The notes under the pieces are model-generated. The model did no database searches, was not told where the DNA came from, and saw only the letters and a program-made list of their open reading frames with translations. 30,140 nucleotides of DNA from a virus: the IMG/VR virus record IMGVR_UViG_3300042565_000370, positions 1 to 30,140 of that record. One strand, given 5' to 3'. A program made the position numbers and the translations under genes. Below are positions 1-7,248 of this stretch, piece by piece; position 1 is the first letter of the stretch; the number at the start of each line of letters is the position of its first letter.

Positions 1-1
1 T

Positions 2-334
2 GCTCGTTTAGTTCCCGGACAATATCGTGGAAGTCACGCAATCGGATTGCATCAAGGCAAATACGAAGCATTAAAACAAGCCAAACCCGTGAAGGTTTAT
101 CGTGATGCCAATAAGGATATGACCTACGACACCAAAATAATCACCGAAGGTATCTACGGAATCAACATCCACAAGGCTGGTGCTGATTCAACCTATGTTG
201 AGAATTGGAGTGAGGGTTGTCAGGTGTTCAAAAAGTCAGCAGATTTTGACGAGTTTATGGCTTTAGTCAAGAAGGCTGCCACCTTGCACGGCAATTCATT
301 CACTTACACACTATTAGAAAGCAAAGATTTATGA
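2..334 (+). CDS. Phage lysin, L,D-transpeptidase-like cysteine domain (5' partial)
   Basis: The reading frame is open from base 2, so the N-terminus lies outside the window. The visible 110 residues carry a GQYRGSHAIGLHQGKY segment, then GINIHKAG and, about 12 residues later, WSEGCQVF. The His ... Ser-x-Gly-Cys arrangement resembles the catalytic motif of L,D-transpeptidase/YkuD-type enzymes, and similar proteins serve as lysins in Bacteroidota phages. The likely role is cutting or remodelling host peptidoglycan at lysis. A TTG at 47 could be read as a start but falls inside the conserved GSHAIG-HQGKY segment, so it is not the start. The stop overlaps the next, holin-like gene by 4 bases, which supports a lysis cassette. 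By family recollection about 100 N-terminal residues are missing. The exact cleavage specificity cannot be told. Confidence 0.75.
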   Translation, partial: ARLVPGQYRGSHAIGLHQGKYEALKQAKPVKVYRDANKDMTYDTKIITEGIYGINIHKAGADSTYVENWSEGCQVFKKSADFDEFMALVKKAATLHGNSFTYTLLESKDL

Positions 335-555
335 AAAAATTAATGGAAATTTTCACGGGTGACAAAGGAGAGATGTCATCAAAACGATTCGTGGGCATTA
401 TCGGTGCTTTTGTTTTGTTTGCTACAATGGCTCATAATAGTTTGTCTCCTGCTGATATCGTACCTTCTCCAGAGTTGGTGACTGCGGTGGAATTCATCGT
501 GATTGCTTGTCTTGGGTTCACATCAATAGACAAGTTCTCAAACAAAAAAGATTGA
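331..555 (+). CDS. Holin-like small membrane protein
   Basis: This 74-residue protein has two hydrophobic segments (about residues 19-35 and 49-65) separated by a short polar loop, with charged N- and C-termini. It overlaps the lysin by 4 bases (ATGA), the usual arrangement of lysin and holin. The inferred role is permeabilising the inner membrane so that the lysin reaches peptidoglycan. No holin family can be assigned from sequence alone. A structural membrane protein is the alternative, and another holin candidate lies at 29122-29301. Confidence 0.55.
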   Translation: MKKLMEIFTGDKGEMSSKRFVGIIGAFVLFATMAHNSLSPADIVPSPELVTAVEFIVIACLGFTSIDKFSNKKD

Positions 556-571
556 TTGCTATTTGATAGAG

Positions 572-2311
572 ATGATATTCCAAAGAATAAACTTTCACGA
601 TAACAAGTTGCCAGTTTTTAAAGAGAACAAGGCAAAGGGATTCGTGACATTTGGGGCAGACAATCTCTATCCTGATTTTCTAATTGAACTATTTAACAAA
701 TCCCCAAAACACAATGCAATCGTTTCTGCAAAAGCTTCATATGTGGCTGGAATTGGTACTGAAGTTTACGGACAAAACACCACCGACATCGCCAAAATCC
801 AAAACAAACTCAAAAGCATCAACGCCTACGAGACCTACGAGGAACTCAAAGCAAAAGTAGCATACGATGCCGAGTTGTTCAATGGCTTTGCAGTTGAGGT
901 GATTTGGAACAAGGCAAAGACCGCACCTTCGGAATTCTATCACATCCCTTTCAAGAATGTCCGTAAAGGTCTTGAAGGTGATTATGTGTATTGTGCTGAC
1001 TGGACAGATAACAAAGCGGAGAAAATCCACTATCAACCATACAACCCAATCACAAGGGAATCCAAGCAAATTTACTATTGCCAATTTTACCGCCCCGGAC
1101 AAGGCGAATATCCCTTGCCCGATTATGTTGGTGCGTTGAAATACATTGAAGTTGACACCGAGATATCTAACTATTATTTGAATAGCATTAAAAACGGATT
1201 CACGGCACAAACACACATCCAGTTATTCAAAGGCATTCCAACACCTGAAGAAGCTCGTGCAACTGCAAGGAGATTCAAAGAAAACTATCAAGGCACGGAC
1301 AATGCCGGTGGGTTAATTATCCAATACAACGATCCGACAGAAAAGGAATCAGTCATCAACAATCTTCAGCCATCGGATTTTGACAAGCAATTTGACTTGT
1401 TAAATAAGACCGTACAACAAGAGATATTTGTTGCACACAAAGTGAACTCACCGATGTTGTTTGGGGTGCGTGTGGAGGGACAATTGGGAGGTCGTAGTGA
1501 GTTGATTGAAGCATATGAGATGTTTCATCACGCCTATATTGAACCCCGTCAACAAAAGATTGATGACACCTTTGCGTACTTGCTTGAACCTATCGCATCT
1601 GTTCGCTTGGAAACCATCAACAAACCACCAATCGGTCTTGACTATCAGGCGTTGTTTACCGCTGGAATCATTGACAGAAACGAAGCAAGAAAAGAGTTGG
1701 GATTTGATGAGATTGAAGAACCTTTGAATGTTGCCCTATCAAAACAAAATCCCTTTGGCTGGGATGATGAAAGAGACATCAAGGTCTTCCAACAATACGG
1801 TGAAAGTGCAGACAACTTTGAAGCGTACAAGTTTGAGTTCGTGGATGCCGTTGAAACTGCGATCTTGAATGTGTTGAAAGAGAACAAAGGTCTTCAAGTT
1901 GGAGACATTGTGAACATCACCAAGTTGGATGCGAAGGTTGTCGCTGATGCCATTGCTAAACTTGCCAAAGCGGAGTTGATCAAATCATACGAGGACGGAT
2001 TGGAAACAACCCCGAAAGGAGTTGAAGAGGTAGACAGATTGCAAACCGAGATTGTGGTTCGTTATGGCTACGCTTTAGCCGCTGGAATCAAAGGTACTTT
2101 GGTTATCCCAACCACTCGTGATTTCTGCCGTCAAATCGTGGAAAGTAATCGTGTGTATTCAAGGGAGGACATTAACGCAATGTCTGCACAACTTGGTTAC
2201 GATGTATGGAAGAGGAGAGGTGAATGGTATACCAACCCTGATACTGGAATCACCACACCACAATGCAGACACATTTGGCAACAACAACTTTTAAGGAGGA
2301 TCAAACGATGA
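572..2311 (+). CDS. Portal protein fused to winged-helix and MuF-like head domain
   Basis: This 579-residue protein forms the dodecameric portal ring through which DNA enters and leaves the capsid. Residues 1 to about 390 match the portal layout: an N-terminal FGADNLYPDFL segment, a long helical middle and a late segment with QQEIFVAHKV and GVRVEGQLGG. Residues about 422-490 look like a winged helix (AILNVLKENKGLQVGDIVNIT, then a hairpin ending ETTPKGVEEV). The last 75 residues carry the SPP1 gp7/Mu gpF-type end, with ESNRVYSREDINAM and TPQCRHIW. The ATG at 572 is preferred over a TTG at 563. No Shine-Dalgarno is visible, and the stop overlaps the next start (ATGA). Fusion of portal and minor head protein is known in Bacteroidota phages. 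The winged helix between them is the odd part. Confidence 0.87.
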   Translation: MIFQRINFHDNKLPVFKENKAKGFVTFGADNLYPDFLIELFNKSPKHNAIVSAKASYVAGIGTEVYGQNTTDIAKIQNKLKSINAYETYEELKAKVAYDAELFNGFAVEVIWNKAKTAPSEFYHIPFKNVRKGLEGDYVYCADWTDNKAEKIHYQPYNPITRESKQIYYCQFYRPGQGEYPLPDYVGALKYIEVDTEISNYYLNSIKNGFTAQTHIQLFKGIPTPEEARATARRFKENYQGTDNAGGLIIQYNDPTEKESVINNLQPSDFDKQFDLLNKTVQQEIFVAHKVNSPMLFGVRVEGQLGGRSELIEAYEMFHHAYIEPRQQKIDDTFAYLLEPIASVRLETINKPPIGLDYQALFTAGIIDRNEARKELGFDEIEEPLNVALSKQNPFGWDDERDIKVFQQYGESADNFEAYKFEFVDAVETAILNVLKENKGLQVGDIVNITKLDAKVVADAIAKLAKAELIKSYEDGLETTPKGVEEVDRLQTEIVVRYGYALAAGIKGTLVIPTTRDFCRQIVESNRVYSREDINAMSAQLGYDVWKRRGEWYTNPDTGITTPQCRHIWQQQLLRRIKR

Positions 2312-2868
2312 CCAATTTTGTATATTTCATTTCAACCACTTACTTGAAGGACAACACCCCTTTGAATGAAAATGTGGATGATAAATTGCTGAAGTCAGCA
2401 ATCAAAGAAGCTCAAGAGATTTACATCCGTGATGTGATTGGTTCAGGCATTTATAATGAGTTGCAAGTACAGGCATTCGCTGGAACATTAACCCAGTTGA
2501 ATACTACCCTTTTGGATTCATACATCGCACCTTGTTTGAAGTATTACACATTGACCGAAGCAATGCTTCCAATGACCTTTAAATTGATGAATAAATCGGT
2601 TGCATCTCGTGAGAGTGACAATGCGAGGGCGGTATCTGTTGAGGAAATGACAATGATTGAAGGTCGTTATCGTGATAAAGCGGAATACTATGCCAACAGA
2701 TTGAGGGATTATCTCCGCACATACACCAATGATTATCCTTTGTTCTTGAATCCCGGCAGTACATTTGATACAATCCGTCCAAAGAACACCGCTTTTGTCG
2801 GTGGTATTTATCTTCCAACTTCACAAGATTGCTTTTGGAATTATGACTTCCCCAACGAGGACAAATAA
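2308..2868 (+). CDS. Head-tail connector protein (DUF6712-like)
   Basis: This 186-residue protein starts with FISTTYLKDNTPLNENVDDK, followed by SAIKEAQEIYIRDVIGSGIYNEL and LLDSYIAPCLKYYTL, a pattern I recognise from the DUF6712 family of Bacteroidota phages. It is mostly helical and probably sits under the portal as an adaptor. ATG 2308 overlaps the portal stop by 4 bases. A perfect AAGGAGG lies at 2293-2299, nine bases upstream, which is unusual in this window, where Shine-Dalgarno sites are otherwise nearly absent. An upstream in-frame start at 2263 would sit inside the portal gene and is not needed. Confidence 0.7.
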   Translation: MTNFVYFISTTYLKDNTPLNENVDDKLLKSAIKEAQEIYIRDVIGSGIYNELQVQAFAGTLTQLNTTLLDSYIAPCLKYYTLTEAMLPMTFKLMNKSVASRESDNARAVSVEEMTMIEGRYRDKAEYYANRLRDYLRTYTNDYPLFLNPGSTFDTIRPKNTAFVGGIYLPTSQDCFWNYDFPNEDK

Positions 2869-2912
2869 GTGGCAAAAAAACAACGAAGCCAAACTTCTCA
2901 AATTTCTCAAGA

Positions 2913-3353
2913 ATGACACTAAACCAAATAATTCAAAAGATTCAAACGGCAGCCGAAAGCCATAAGATGGTTCACAAGTTTGGCGTTGGTCAGCAGTCAA
3001 ATATGACTGTTGAGAATGTTGAGTATTATCCGTTGGTTTGGTTGTATCCTGATGGATTCAATTTGCAGTCCGGTGGGAATCTTCAAACCTACAATTTCGC
3101 ATTGCTCGTGATGGATCGTGTATTTGAAAGCGAATCAAACACCATTGAGGTTCTTTCGGATACTGCTCAAATAATGACCGACATCTTTGCATTGATTGAA
3201 GACAACACCCAAAACGATGAGGATTTTGAGATTGTGATCAACGGCAACGCATCTCCTTTCTACGATTCAAAAACTGATATTCTCGCTGGTTATGCAATCA
3301 ACTTCCAAGTCCTCACTCCTTATCTACATAATACTTGCGTTGTTCCTGTTTAG
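2913..3353 (+). CDS. Putative head-tail joining / tail terminator-like protein
   Basis: This 146-residue protein has an N-terminal helix (TLNQIIQKIQTAAESHKMVHKFGVG) followed by a strand-rich part (YYPLVWLYPDGFNLQSGG ... YNFALLVMDRVFE) and a helix with IEVLSDTAQIMTDIFALIED. Its position between the connector and the gp10-like neck gene, and this alpha/beta layout, suggest a neck or tail-terminator subunit. No motif fixes the function, so the call rests on position and general shape. It follows the connector after a 44-base gap and overlaps the next gene by 62 bases in another frame. Confidence 0.5.
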   Translation: MTLNQIIQKIQTAAESHKMVHKFGVGQQSNMTVENVEYYPLVWLYPDGFNLQSGGNLQTYNFALLVMDRVFESESNTIEVLSDTAQIMTDIFALIEDNTQNDEDFEIVINGNASPFYDSKTDILAGYAINFQVLTPYLHNTCVVPV

Positions 3354-3582
3354 TTGGTTGTGGGCTTTCTTCAATTATGATGAACCAGTCCGCTATATCA
3401 AACCACTAAATGTTGAGATGCACGAAAGGATTATTGAAAAAGAGAAGATCAAACGAATCACACTTTTGAAAGAACTGAACCACTATGATACGATTTATCT
3501 TGATACTTTTGATGCTACATCTTCAGGGCTTGAAGGGGCAATCAATCTCCATAGATTCTGCGACTCTGCGAACTGCGAATAG
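3292..3582 (+). CDS. Small N-anchored membrane protein, overlapping pair member 1
   Basis: This 96-residue protein has one strong N-terminal membrane segment (about residues 9-28) followed by a charged helix (MHERIIEKEKIKRITLLKELN) and a C-terminus with two Cys. It begins 62 bases inside the previous gene, and its last 98 bases are overlapped by the next gene in another frame. An N-in anchor with an extracytoplasmic tail and a nested partner gene recalls Rz/Rz1 spanins, but the partner has no lipobox. It could also be an accessory membrane protein. Function unknown. Confidence 0.55.
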   Translation: MQSTSKSSLLIYIILALFLFSWLWAFFNYDEPVRYIKPLNVEMHERIIEKEKIKRITLLKELNHYDTIYLDTFDATSSGLEGAINLHRFCDSANCE

Positions 3583-3829
3583 TTATTTGGTCAAGGGTGC
3601 GATTGCACGGCAGAAAGTTAGCCAATTACTGAAGGTTGTTCACTCGGATTCTATCATAATTTCGCAACAAGATTCAGTCATCACCAAACAAAAGGTAAAC
3701 ATCGCATATCTCAATGCGGAGAATGATTCACTTGTGAAGCAAAATAAAGCCATTATAACAACTTTAAAGTTGTTTAAGAGTATAAGTATAGGGTTGGGAA
3801 TTTTAACGCTTGTGGGATGGCTACAATAG
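3485..3829 (+). CDS. Membrane coiled-coil protein, spanin-like topology, pair member 2
   Basis: This 114-residue protein has a hydrophobic N-terminus (about residues 2-17) that looks like a signal peptide, a long polar heptad-rich helix (ARQKVSQLLKVVHSDS ... QQDSVITKQKVNIAYLNAENDSLVKQNK) and a C-terminal membrane segment (about residues 97-113). Export signal, periplasmic coiled coil and C-terminal anchor is the topology of a unimolecular spanin, but the Cys expected for lipidation is missing. It starts inside the previous gene and overlaps the following neck gene by 13 bases. A structural or host-envelope role is equally possible. Confidence 0.5.
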   Translation: MIRFILILLMLHLQGLKGQSISIDSATLRTANSYLVKGAIARQKVSQLLKVVHSDSIIISQQDSVITKQKVNIAYLNAENDSLVKQNKAIITTLKLFKSISIGLGILTLVGWLQ

Positions 3830-4353
3830 ACCTTGATAAATTACCCGATGCCCTTGATACTTATTTAGGGGATGCATCCGAAGGCTCACTCCTTCAGCAA
3901 ATCATTATTGATTGGTGGAATAAGAAGGTGATTCCTCCGATTTGGGCAAATCTTGACAGTAAAAAGATAAACGCATCATCTTCGTTGAGACAATCTTTTG
4001 TCCCCGGACAGATAACCAAATCACCAACATCCATCAACACAATCCTTCTCGCTGAAGATTACTGGGAGTTCGTTGAATACGGAAGGAAGCCAACAAGAAA
4101 TGGTCACATTGAAGGCACTCCGTATCTATGGCAGTCAATCAGAGAATGGATGCAATTCAAAGCCGTCAAACCACCTGAAGATTTTACCTATGATTCCTAT
4201 GCAAAAGCCATTGCAAGAAAGATTCACAGAGTAGGTACAAAGCCAAAGCCATTCCTTGAAAGTGCGTTCACGGAATCAATACAGATGGAATTGGTGAATG
4301 AGTTGAATGCTCGTTTCGGAGATTTGATATTCTCGGAAGACATAAAATTGTAA
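3817..4353 (+). CDS. Neck / tail-completion protein (HK97 gp10-like)
   Basis: This 178-residue protein contains a segment typical of gp10-like neck proteins: LLAEDYWEFVEYGRKPTRNG, then PYLWQSIREWMQFK and, near the end, AKAIARKIHRVGTKPKPFLESAF. These proteins join the filled head to the tail. The gene ends the portal-neck block and is followed by a promoter and a change of functional module. ATG 3817 is the natural start. I am fairly sure of the general class but not of the exact position in the neck. Confidence 0.65.
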   Translation: MATIDLDKLPDALDTYLGDASEGSLLQQIIIDWWNKKVIPPIWANLDSKKINASSSLRQSFVPGQITKSPTSINTILLAEDYWEFVEYGRKPTRNGHIEGTPYLWQSIREWMQFKAVKPPEDFTYDSYAKAIARKIHRVGTKPKPFLESAFTESIQMELVNELNARFGDLIFSEDIKL

Positions 4354-4369
4354 CAAAAAGAAAAGTTTA

Positions 4370-4401
4370 TTTGCATTATTAGAAAGTTTATTTTACTTTT
4401 G
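4370..4401 (+). promoter_or_regulatory. Bacteroidota-type promoter, near-leaderless
   Basis: TTTG at 4370-4373 and TACTTTTG at 4394-4401 match the Bacteroidota -33/-7 elements (TTTG and TAnnTTTG), separated by exactly 20 bases. The start codon of the HTH gene lies at 4410, nine bases past the -7 element, so the mRNA would have almost no leader. It follows the end of the neck gene and opens the recombination module. Confidence 0.65.
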
Positions 4402-4409
4402 CTCTCGTT

Positions 4410-4595
4410 ATGGATTACACGAAAGCAATTGAAACAATTAAACTGAAACGCAGACAAGGACTATTTCAAATAGTCGCTCGTAAAACTGGGGTATCACTTC
4501 CAACCGTTCGCAAGTATTTGGTTGAGGGAAACATCGTTTCACCCAAAGCCAAAGCCGTCATTGAAATTGCATTGAGGGAGGTGAACAATGATTGA
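4410..4595 (+). CDS. Small helix-turn-helix regulator
   Basis: This 61-residue protein consists almost wholly of an HTH: GLFQIVARKTGVSLPTVRKYL fits helix-turn-recognition helix, and a second helical stretch (SPKAKAVIEIAL) could dimerise or close the domain. It is the first gene behind its own promoter, so it may control the early/recombination genes, perhaps including its own promoter. It overlaps the next gene by 8 bases. Whether it represses or activates cannot be read from sequence. Confidence 0.65.
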   Translation: MDYTKAIETIKLKRRQGLFQIVARKTGVSLPTVRKYLVEGNIVSPKAKAVIEIALREVNND

Positions 4596-4848
4596 GGCAA
4601 CAATCAACGGATGGATTCTTACACTTGGTAAGGATGATAGGTATGTTTACATTGACAAGCAAGTTGATGACTATTTACTTGAGCATCACTTTGATGAACT
4701 TGAACCGTACCTGATCAAGCGAGATGTGTACTTCGGTGGATGCGTTGAGACCAACTTGGTCGGCATTGAGACGGAGAGATTCTTTTTCCTTGAACCCGAC
4801 AAGTTTACTATTATTTTTATGTGCGGACACAAAACAAATTTCCTATGA
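4588..4848 (+). CDS. Hypothetical protein in recombination operon
   Basis: This 86-residue acidic protein has alternating short strands (INGWILTLGKDDRYVYIDKQ) and a charged middle (DDYLLEHHFDELEPYLIKRDVYFGG), and no recognisable motif. It is linked by overlaps to the HTH gene before and the ERF gene after (ATGA at 4845), so it is surely translated with them. It may be a small accessory of the recombination system, but this is positional inference only. Confidence 0.6.
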   Translation: MIEATINGWILTLGKDDRYVYIDKQVDDYLLEHHFDELEPYLIKRDVYFGGCVETNLVGIETERFFFLEPDKFTIIFMCGHKTNFL

Positions 4849-5381
4849 ATAAAAGCGAATCAATTAAGAACATCGCTGGTGCATTGGTAAAATTCCAAGC
4901 ATCGGTGAGCAAGGTAGCAAAGGAAGCCAACAATCCTTTCTTCAAATCCAAGTATGCAAGTTTGGCGAACATACTGGACACAATCCAAAAGCCATTGAGT
5001 GAAAGTGGTTTGGCAATCAGTCAATTCCCTGATGCCAATGCACTCACAACCATCATTCTTCACGCTGATTCAGGTGAGTGGATGGAATCATCCTATGTGA
5101 TGCCGGTTGCAAAGCAGAACGATCCACAAGCAATGGGAAGTGCAATGACCTACGCACGGAGGTATGCACTCGGTTCAATCCTAAACTTGAACATTGATGA
5201 TGATGATGATGGTGAGAAAGCAATGGGAAGACAGATTCCAAAGAAAGATGAACTCACACCAAAGCATCCATCGTGGACAAAAGCCGTTGAACACTTGAAG
5301 ACAGGTGGATTGATGACCGACATCACAAGCAAGTTTGAGGTATCTCCGGTGAATATGAAACTTTTAATCGGTGAGAAATGA
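4845..5381 (+). CDS. erf: ERF-family single-strand annealing protein
   Basis: This 178-residue protein matches the ERF recombinase superfamily: ALVKFQASVSKVAKEANNPFFKSKYASLANI, then the IQKPLSESGLAISQ segment and GSAMTYARRYALGSILNL, which is the family signature. It anneals complementary single strands during phage recombination and probably works with the exonuclease encoded next door. A run of five Asp (DDDDD, from GAT repeats at about 5197-5211) marks the linker to a short C-terminal tail. ATG 4845 overlaps the upstream stop by 4 bases and is chosen over an earlier GTG at 4821. Confidence 0.87.
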   Translation: MNKSESIKNIAGALVKFQASVSKVAKEANNPFFKSKYASLANILDTIQKPLSESGLAISQFPDANALTTIILHADSGEWMESSYVMPVAKQNDPQAMGSAMTYARRYALGSILNLNIDDDDDGEKAMGRQIPKKDELTPKHPSWTKAVEHLKTGGLMTDITSKFEVSPVNMKLLIGEK

Positions 5382-6025
5382 ATAACACACATCCAGTTAT
5401 TCACACTTCTTTGAACGAAGAAGATTGGCAAAGGTTGAGAAGTTCACGCTTCACCGCTTCCGAAATCCACAAACTGATGGGAACTCCGAAAAACAAATCG
5501 GAGTTCTTGTCGGAAACTGCGAAATCATTTGTCTTTGAGAAGGCAGCGGAATACCTAACCGGTGCGAAATCGGAGATCTATGGTCGTGCTTTGGATTGGG
5601 GCAAGGAACACGAGAAGGAAGCCTTCCACTATTTCTCCCAACAAACCGATGATTTCTTCACTTACTACGGTGCAGAGACATACACCTTTATCACTTATGG
5701 CGAATGGGGTGGGTATTCACCCGATGCACTCGGTCACCAGTTGGTAGAAATAAAATGCCCTTTTAATTCAGGCAATCACCTTCAAAACTTCTTCATTCAA
5801 AACAACGAGCAGTTGAAGAGCAAACGCACCGAGTATTTTTGGCAGATGCAAATGGGAATGATTGCAACCGGATTGGAAGAAGGTTTGTTTGTCAGTTATG
5901 ATCCCCGAATGCCCATCGGCAAGAAGCTCACAACCACTCTCATCACTTTGGAAGAGGACATACAAGAAATCATTGATGAGAAATTGACCTACGCTGGAGA
6001 ACTCTTTTTGTCAATCACAAAATAA
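5378..6025 (+). CDS. YqaJ/lambda-type exonuclease
   Basis: This 215-residue protein has the PD-(D/E)XK core of YqaJ-type viral recombination nucleases: WQRLRSSRFTASEIHKLMG at the start, GRALDWGKEHEKEA around residue 70, catalytic Asp116 in SPDAL, Glu124-x-Lys126 in EIKCP and Gln156 in YFWQMQMG. It resects double-stranded ends so that the ERF protein can load. Adjacent nuclease and annealase genes with an ATGA overlap are the standard pair. The catalytic residues are all present, so it should be active. Confidence 0.88.
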   Translation: MNNTHPVIHTSLNEEDWQRLRSSRFTASEIHKLMGTPKNKSEFLSETAKSFVFEKAAEYLTGAKSEIYGRALDWGKEHEKEAFHYFSQQTDDFFTYYGAETYTFITYGEWGGYSPDALGHQLVEIKCPFNSGNHLQNFFIQNNEQLKSKRTEYFWQMQMGMIATGLEEGLFVSYDPRMPIGKKLTTTLITLEEDIQEIIDEKLTYAGELFLSITK

Positions 6026-6058
6026 ATCGTTCATTCACAAAGCCAATTAGAAAATAAA

Positions 6059-6090
6059 TTTGCATAAGTGAAAGAAAGTATGTTGTTTTG
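6059..6090 (+). promoter_or_regulatory. Bacteroidota-type promoter, near-leaderless
   Basis: TTTG at 6059-6062 and TTGTTTTG at 6083-6090 (one mismatch to TAnnTTTG) are again 20 bases apart, with the ATG of the next gene 8 bases downstream at 6098. The layout and part of the sequence (TTTGCAT, then a GAAAG) copy the promoter at 4370-4401. A second perfect -7-like TAAATTTG overlaps at 6055-6062, so which element is used needs start-site mapping. Confidence 0.45.
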
Positions 6091-6097
6091 AATCACT

Positions 6098-6262
6098 ATG
6101 AAAGAGAATACATATAAAATCACATTTTTAGATGCCAATGGCAATCAAGTTCATTCAAAGGCAATTGAACGCAGACACATTGAAGAAGTTGAGGCGGTCG
6201 CTTTTTTTATTTTAAACTTTTCAATTCATCAAGCAACCACTTTCGTAATAACTGAACTATGA
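6098..6262 (+). CDS. Small hypothetical protein (54 aa)
   Basis: ATG 6098 opens a 54-residue frame (MKENTYKITFLDANGN ...) ending in TGA at 6260-6262. It overlaps the next gene by 4 bases (ATGA at 6259), which argues that it is real. Short strands at the N-terminus and an amphipathic helix (IERRHIEEVEAVAFFILNF) suggest a small alpha/beta fold. It lies directly behind a promoter. No function can be assigned. Confidence 0.6.
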   Translation: MKENTYKITFLDANGNQVHSKAIERRHIEEVEAVAFFILNFSIHQATTFVITEL

Positions 6263-6465
6263 GCTTAGACATCATCTACCCAATCATCTTGACACCCATC
6301 GTTTTTGCGGTGGGTTACTCTATCCATTGCATCAAGAAGGCAATGAACAAAGAACTTCCTGAAGCCAAACCTTACCAGTTTGAACGGGATCAGTACAATC
6401 CAGAGTTTGACCAATTCAGTCAAACCATCTTCAATCACAAATTCTATAAAGGAAAAGCAAAATGA
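6259..6465 (+). CDS. Small membrane protein
   Basis: This 68-residue protein has one N-terminal membrane segment (about residues 4-24) followed by a positively charged cytoplasmic tail with KKAMNKELPEAKPYQFERDQ. It overlaps its neighbours on both sides by 4 bases. It and the next gene both encode N-anchored proteins with cytoplasmic tails, so they may act together at the membrane. No family recognised. Confidence 0.6.
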   Translation: MSLDIIYPIILTPIVFAVGYSIHCIKKAMNKELPEAKPYQFERDQYNPEFDQFSQTIFNHKFYKGKAK

Positions 6466-6764
6466 TAACTTACTTAATCTTGGGCGGTGTAACTGTCCTT
6501 CTCGCTTACCGGTTGTGGCAAGTTGAGAGAAACGCAGAGGAATTGCAAGAATCAATTAACAAAAAGAATCGCAACATTTGGGATTTGGAAACAGAAATCT
6601 TGACGATCAGGTCAACCATCCAGCAAGGCAAAGATGATTTAAACCAAGCAAAGATGATGAGCGAGAAACGGATTGCAGAGTTGGAGGACAAGTTGCAAAC
6701 TTTCAAGAACCAATTTACAGATTTGAAAAATGTTAAAAGCGAGGGTAGTAAAGGCAACAATTAA
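6462..6764 (+). CDS. Membrane-anchored coiled-coil protein
   Basis: This 100-residue protein has a short N-terminal membrane segment (about residues 2-17) and then an almost continuous charged helix with heptad character (NAEELQESINKKNRNIWDLE ... SEKRIAELEDKLQTFKNQFTDLKNV). It probably oligomerises at the inner membrane. It is co-translated with the preceding small membrane protein. Function unknown. Confidence 0.6.
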   Translation: MITYLILGGVTVLLAYRLWQVERNAEELQESINKKNRNIWDLETEILTIRSTIQQGKDDLNQAKMMSEKRIAELEDKLQTFKNQFTDLKNVKSEGSKGNN

Positions 6765-6867
6765 TTCAATTGAGAAATGGCGGGTATACTTCGCTGGAGA
6801 ATTACTCGCCACATTTGAATGCGAAAAAGATGCACGAGATTACGCAGAATTTATAGACGGACAATGA
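6730..6867 (+). CDS. Small hypothetical protein (45 aa)
   Basis: ATG 6730 to TGA 6865-6867 encodes 45 residues (MLKARVVKATINSIEKW ... EFIDGQ). It starts inside the end of the coiled-coil gene in another frame and its stop overlaps the next ATG by 4 bases, closing what would otherwise be an unusual 100-base gap in a tightly packed operon. The strand-helix layout (WRVYFAGELLATFECEKDARDYAEFI) looks like a small folded domain. No function known. Confidence 0.55.
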   Translation: MLKARVVKATINSIEKWRVYFAGELLATFECEKDARDYAEFIDGQ

Positions 6868-7115
6868 AAACAGATATAACACCCAAAGAAAAAGCCGAAG
6901 AGCTTATCGCCAAATTTTACACCATCAATGCGGAAACGGTTGAATTGGTAGATGGAGATTTTGATATAATTCATTCACTATCGGAAGACGATGCAATCAA
7001 ATGTGCGAGAGTTGCAGTATATGAAATACTTGATCATTGCACAGAAGTCAGCAAATACTATTGGTTGAAAGTTCTTCAAGAGTTAATCCCAAACGGAAAT
7101 GAAGATCAGGGTTAA
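6864..7115 (+). CDS. Hypothetical phage protein, helical
   Basis: ATG 6864 overlaps the upstream stop by 4 bases and gives 83 residues (MKTDITPKEKAEELIAKFY ...). A more upstream in-frame start (6819) would add a basic stretch overlapping the 45-residue gene and is not preferred. The pattern PKEKAEELIAKFY followed by ALKCARVAVYEIL-like and SKYYWLKVLQELI helices is common in small proteins of Bacteroidota phages. Function unknown. Confidence 0.65.
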   Translation: MKTDITPKEKAEELIAKFYTINAETVELVDGDFDIIHSLSEDDAIKCARVAVYEILDHCTEVSKYYWLKVLQELIPNGNEDQG

Positions 7116-7248
7116 ACACAGAAACACAGATATAGAACTTGAGGACATTAAGACCATCAATCACAATCTTGATATCATCAGTTTAATCAAAGCCATCTCA
7201 CAACAGATTCAAGAAATAATCAAAGCAGAAAATGAAAACACCAATTGA
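7099..7248 (+). CDS. Small hypothetical protein (49 aa)
   Basis: ATG 7099 to TGA 7246-7248 encodes 49 residues, MKIRVKHRNTDIELEDI followed by a long helix (NHNLDIISLIKAISQQIQEI). It overlaps the preceding gene by 17 bases and the following one by 17 bases. Without it the operon would have an untranslated stretch of over 100 bases. No family recognised. Confidence 0.5.
   Translation: MKIRVKHRNTDIELEDIKTINHNLDIISLIKAISQQIQEIIKAENENTN

Noticed and set aside
47-334. Lysin starting at TTG 47
   Set aside because: The frame is open upstream and the residues before 47 belong to the same conserved segment, so this is a truncated gene, not a short one.
737-1216. Long minus-strand ORF of 159 residues inside the portal gene
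   Set aside because: It is Cys/Phe/Val-rich without domain pattern and mirrors a well-supported portal frame, so it is a shadow. Other minus-strand ORFs inside coding genes were dropped for the same reason.
5197-5211. GAT repeat (Asp run) in the ERF gene as a possible origin or regulatory repeat
   Set aside because: It is fully explained by a run of Asp codons in a flexible linker, with no repeats around it.
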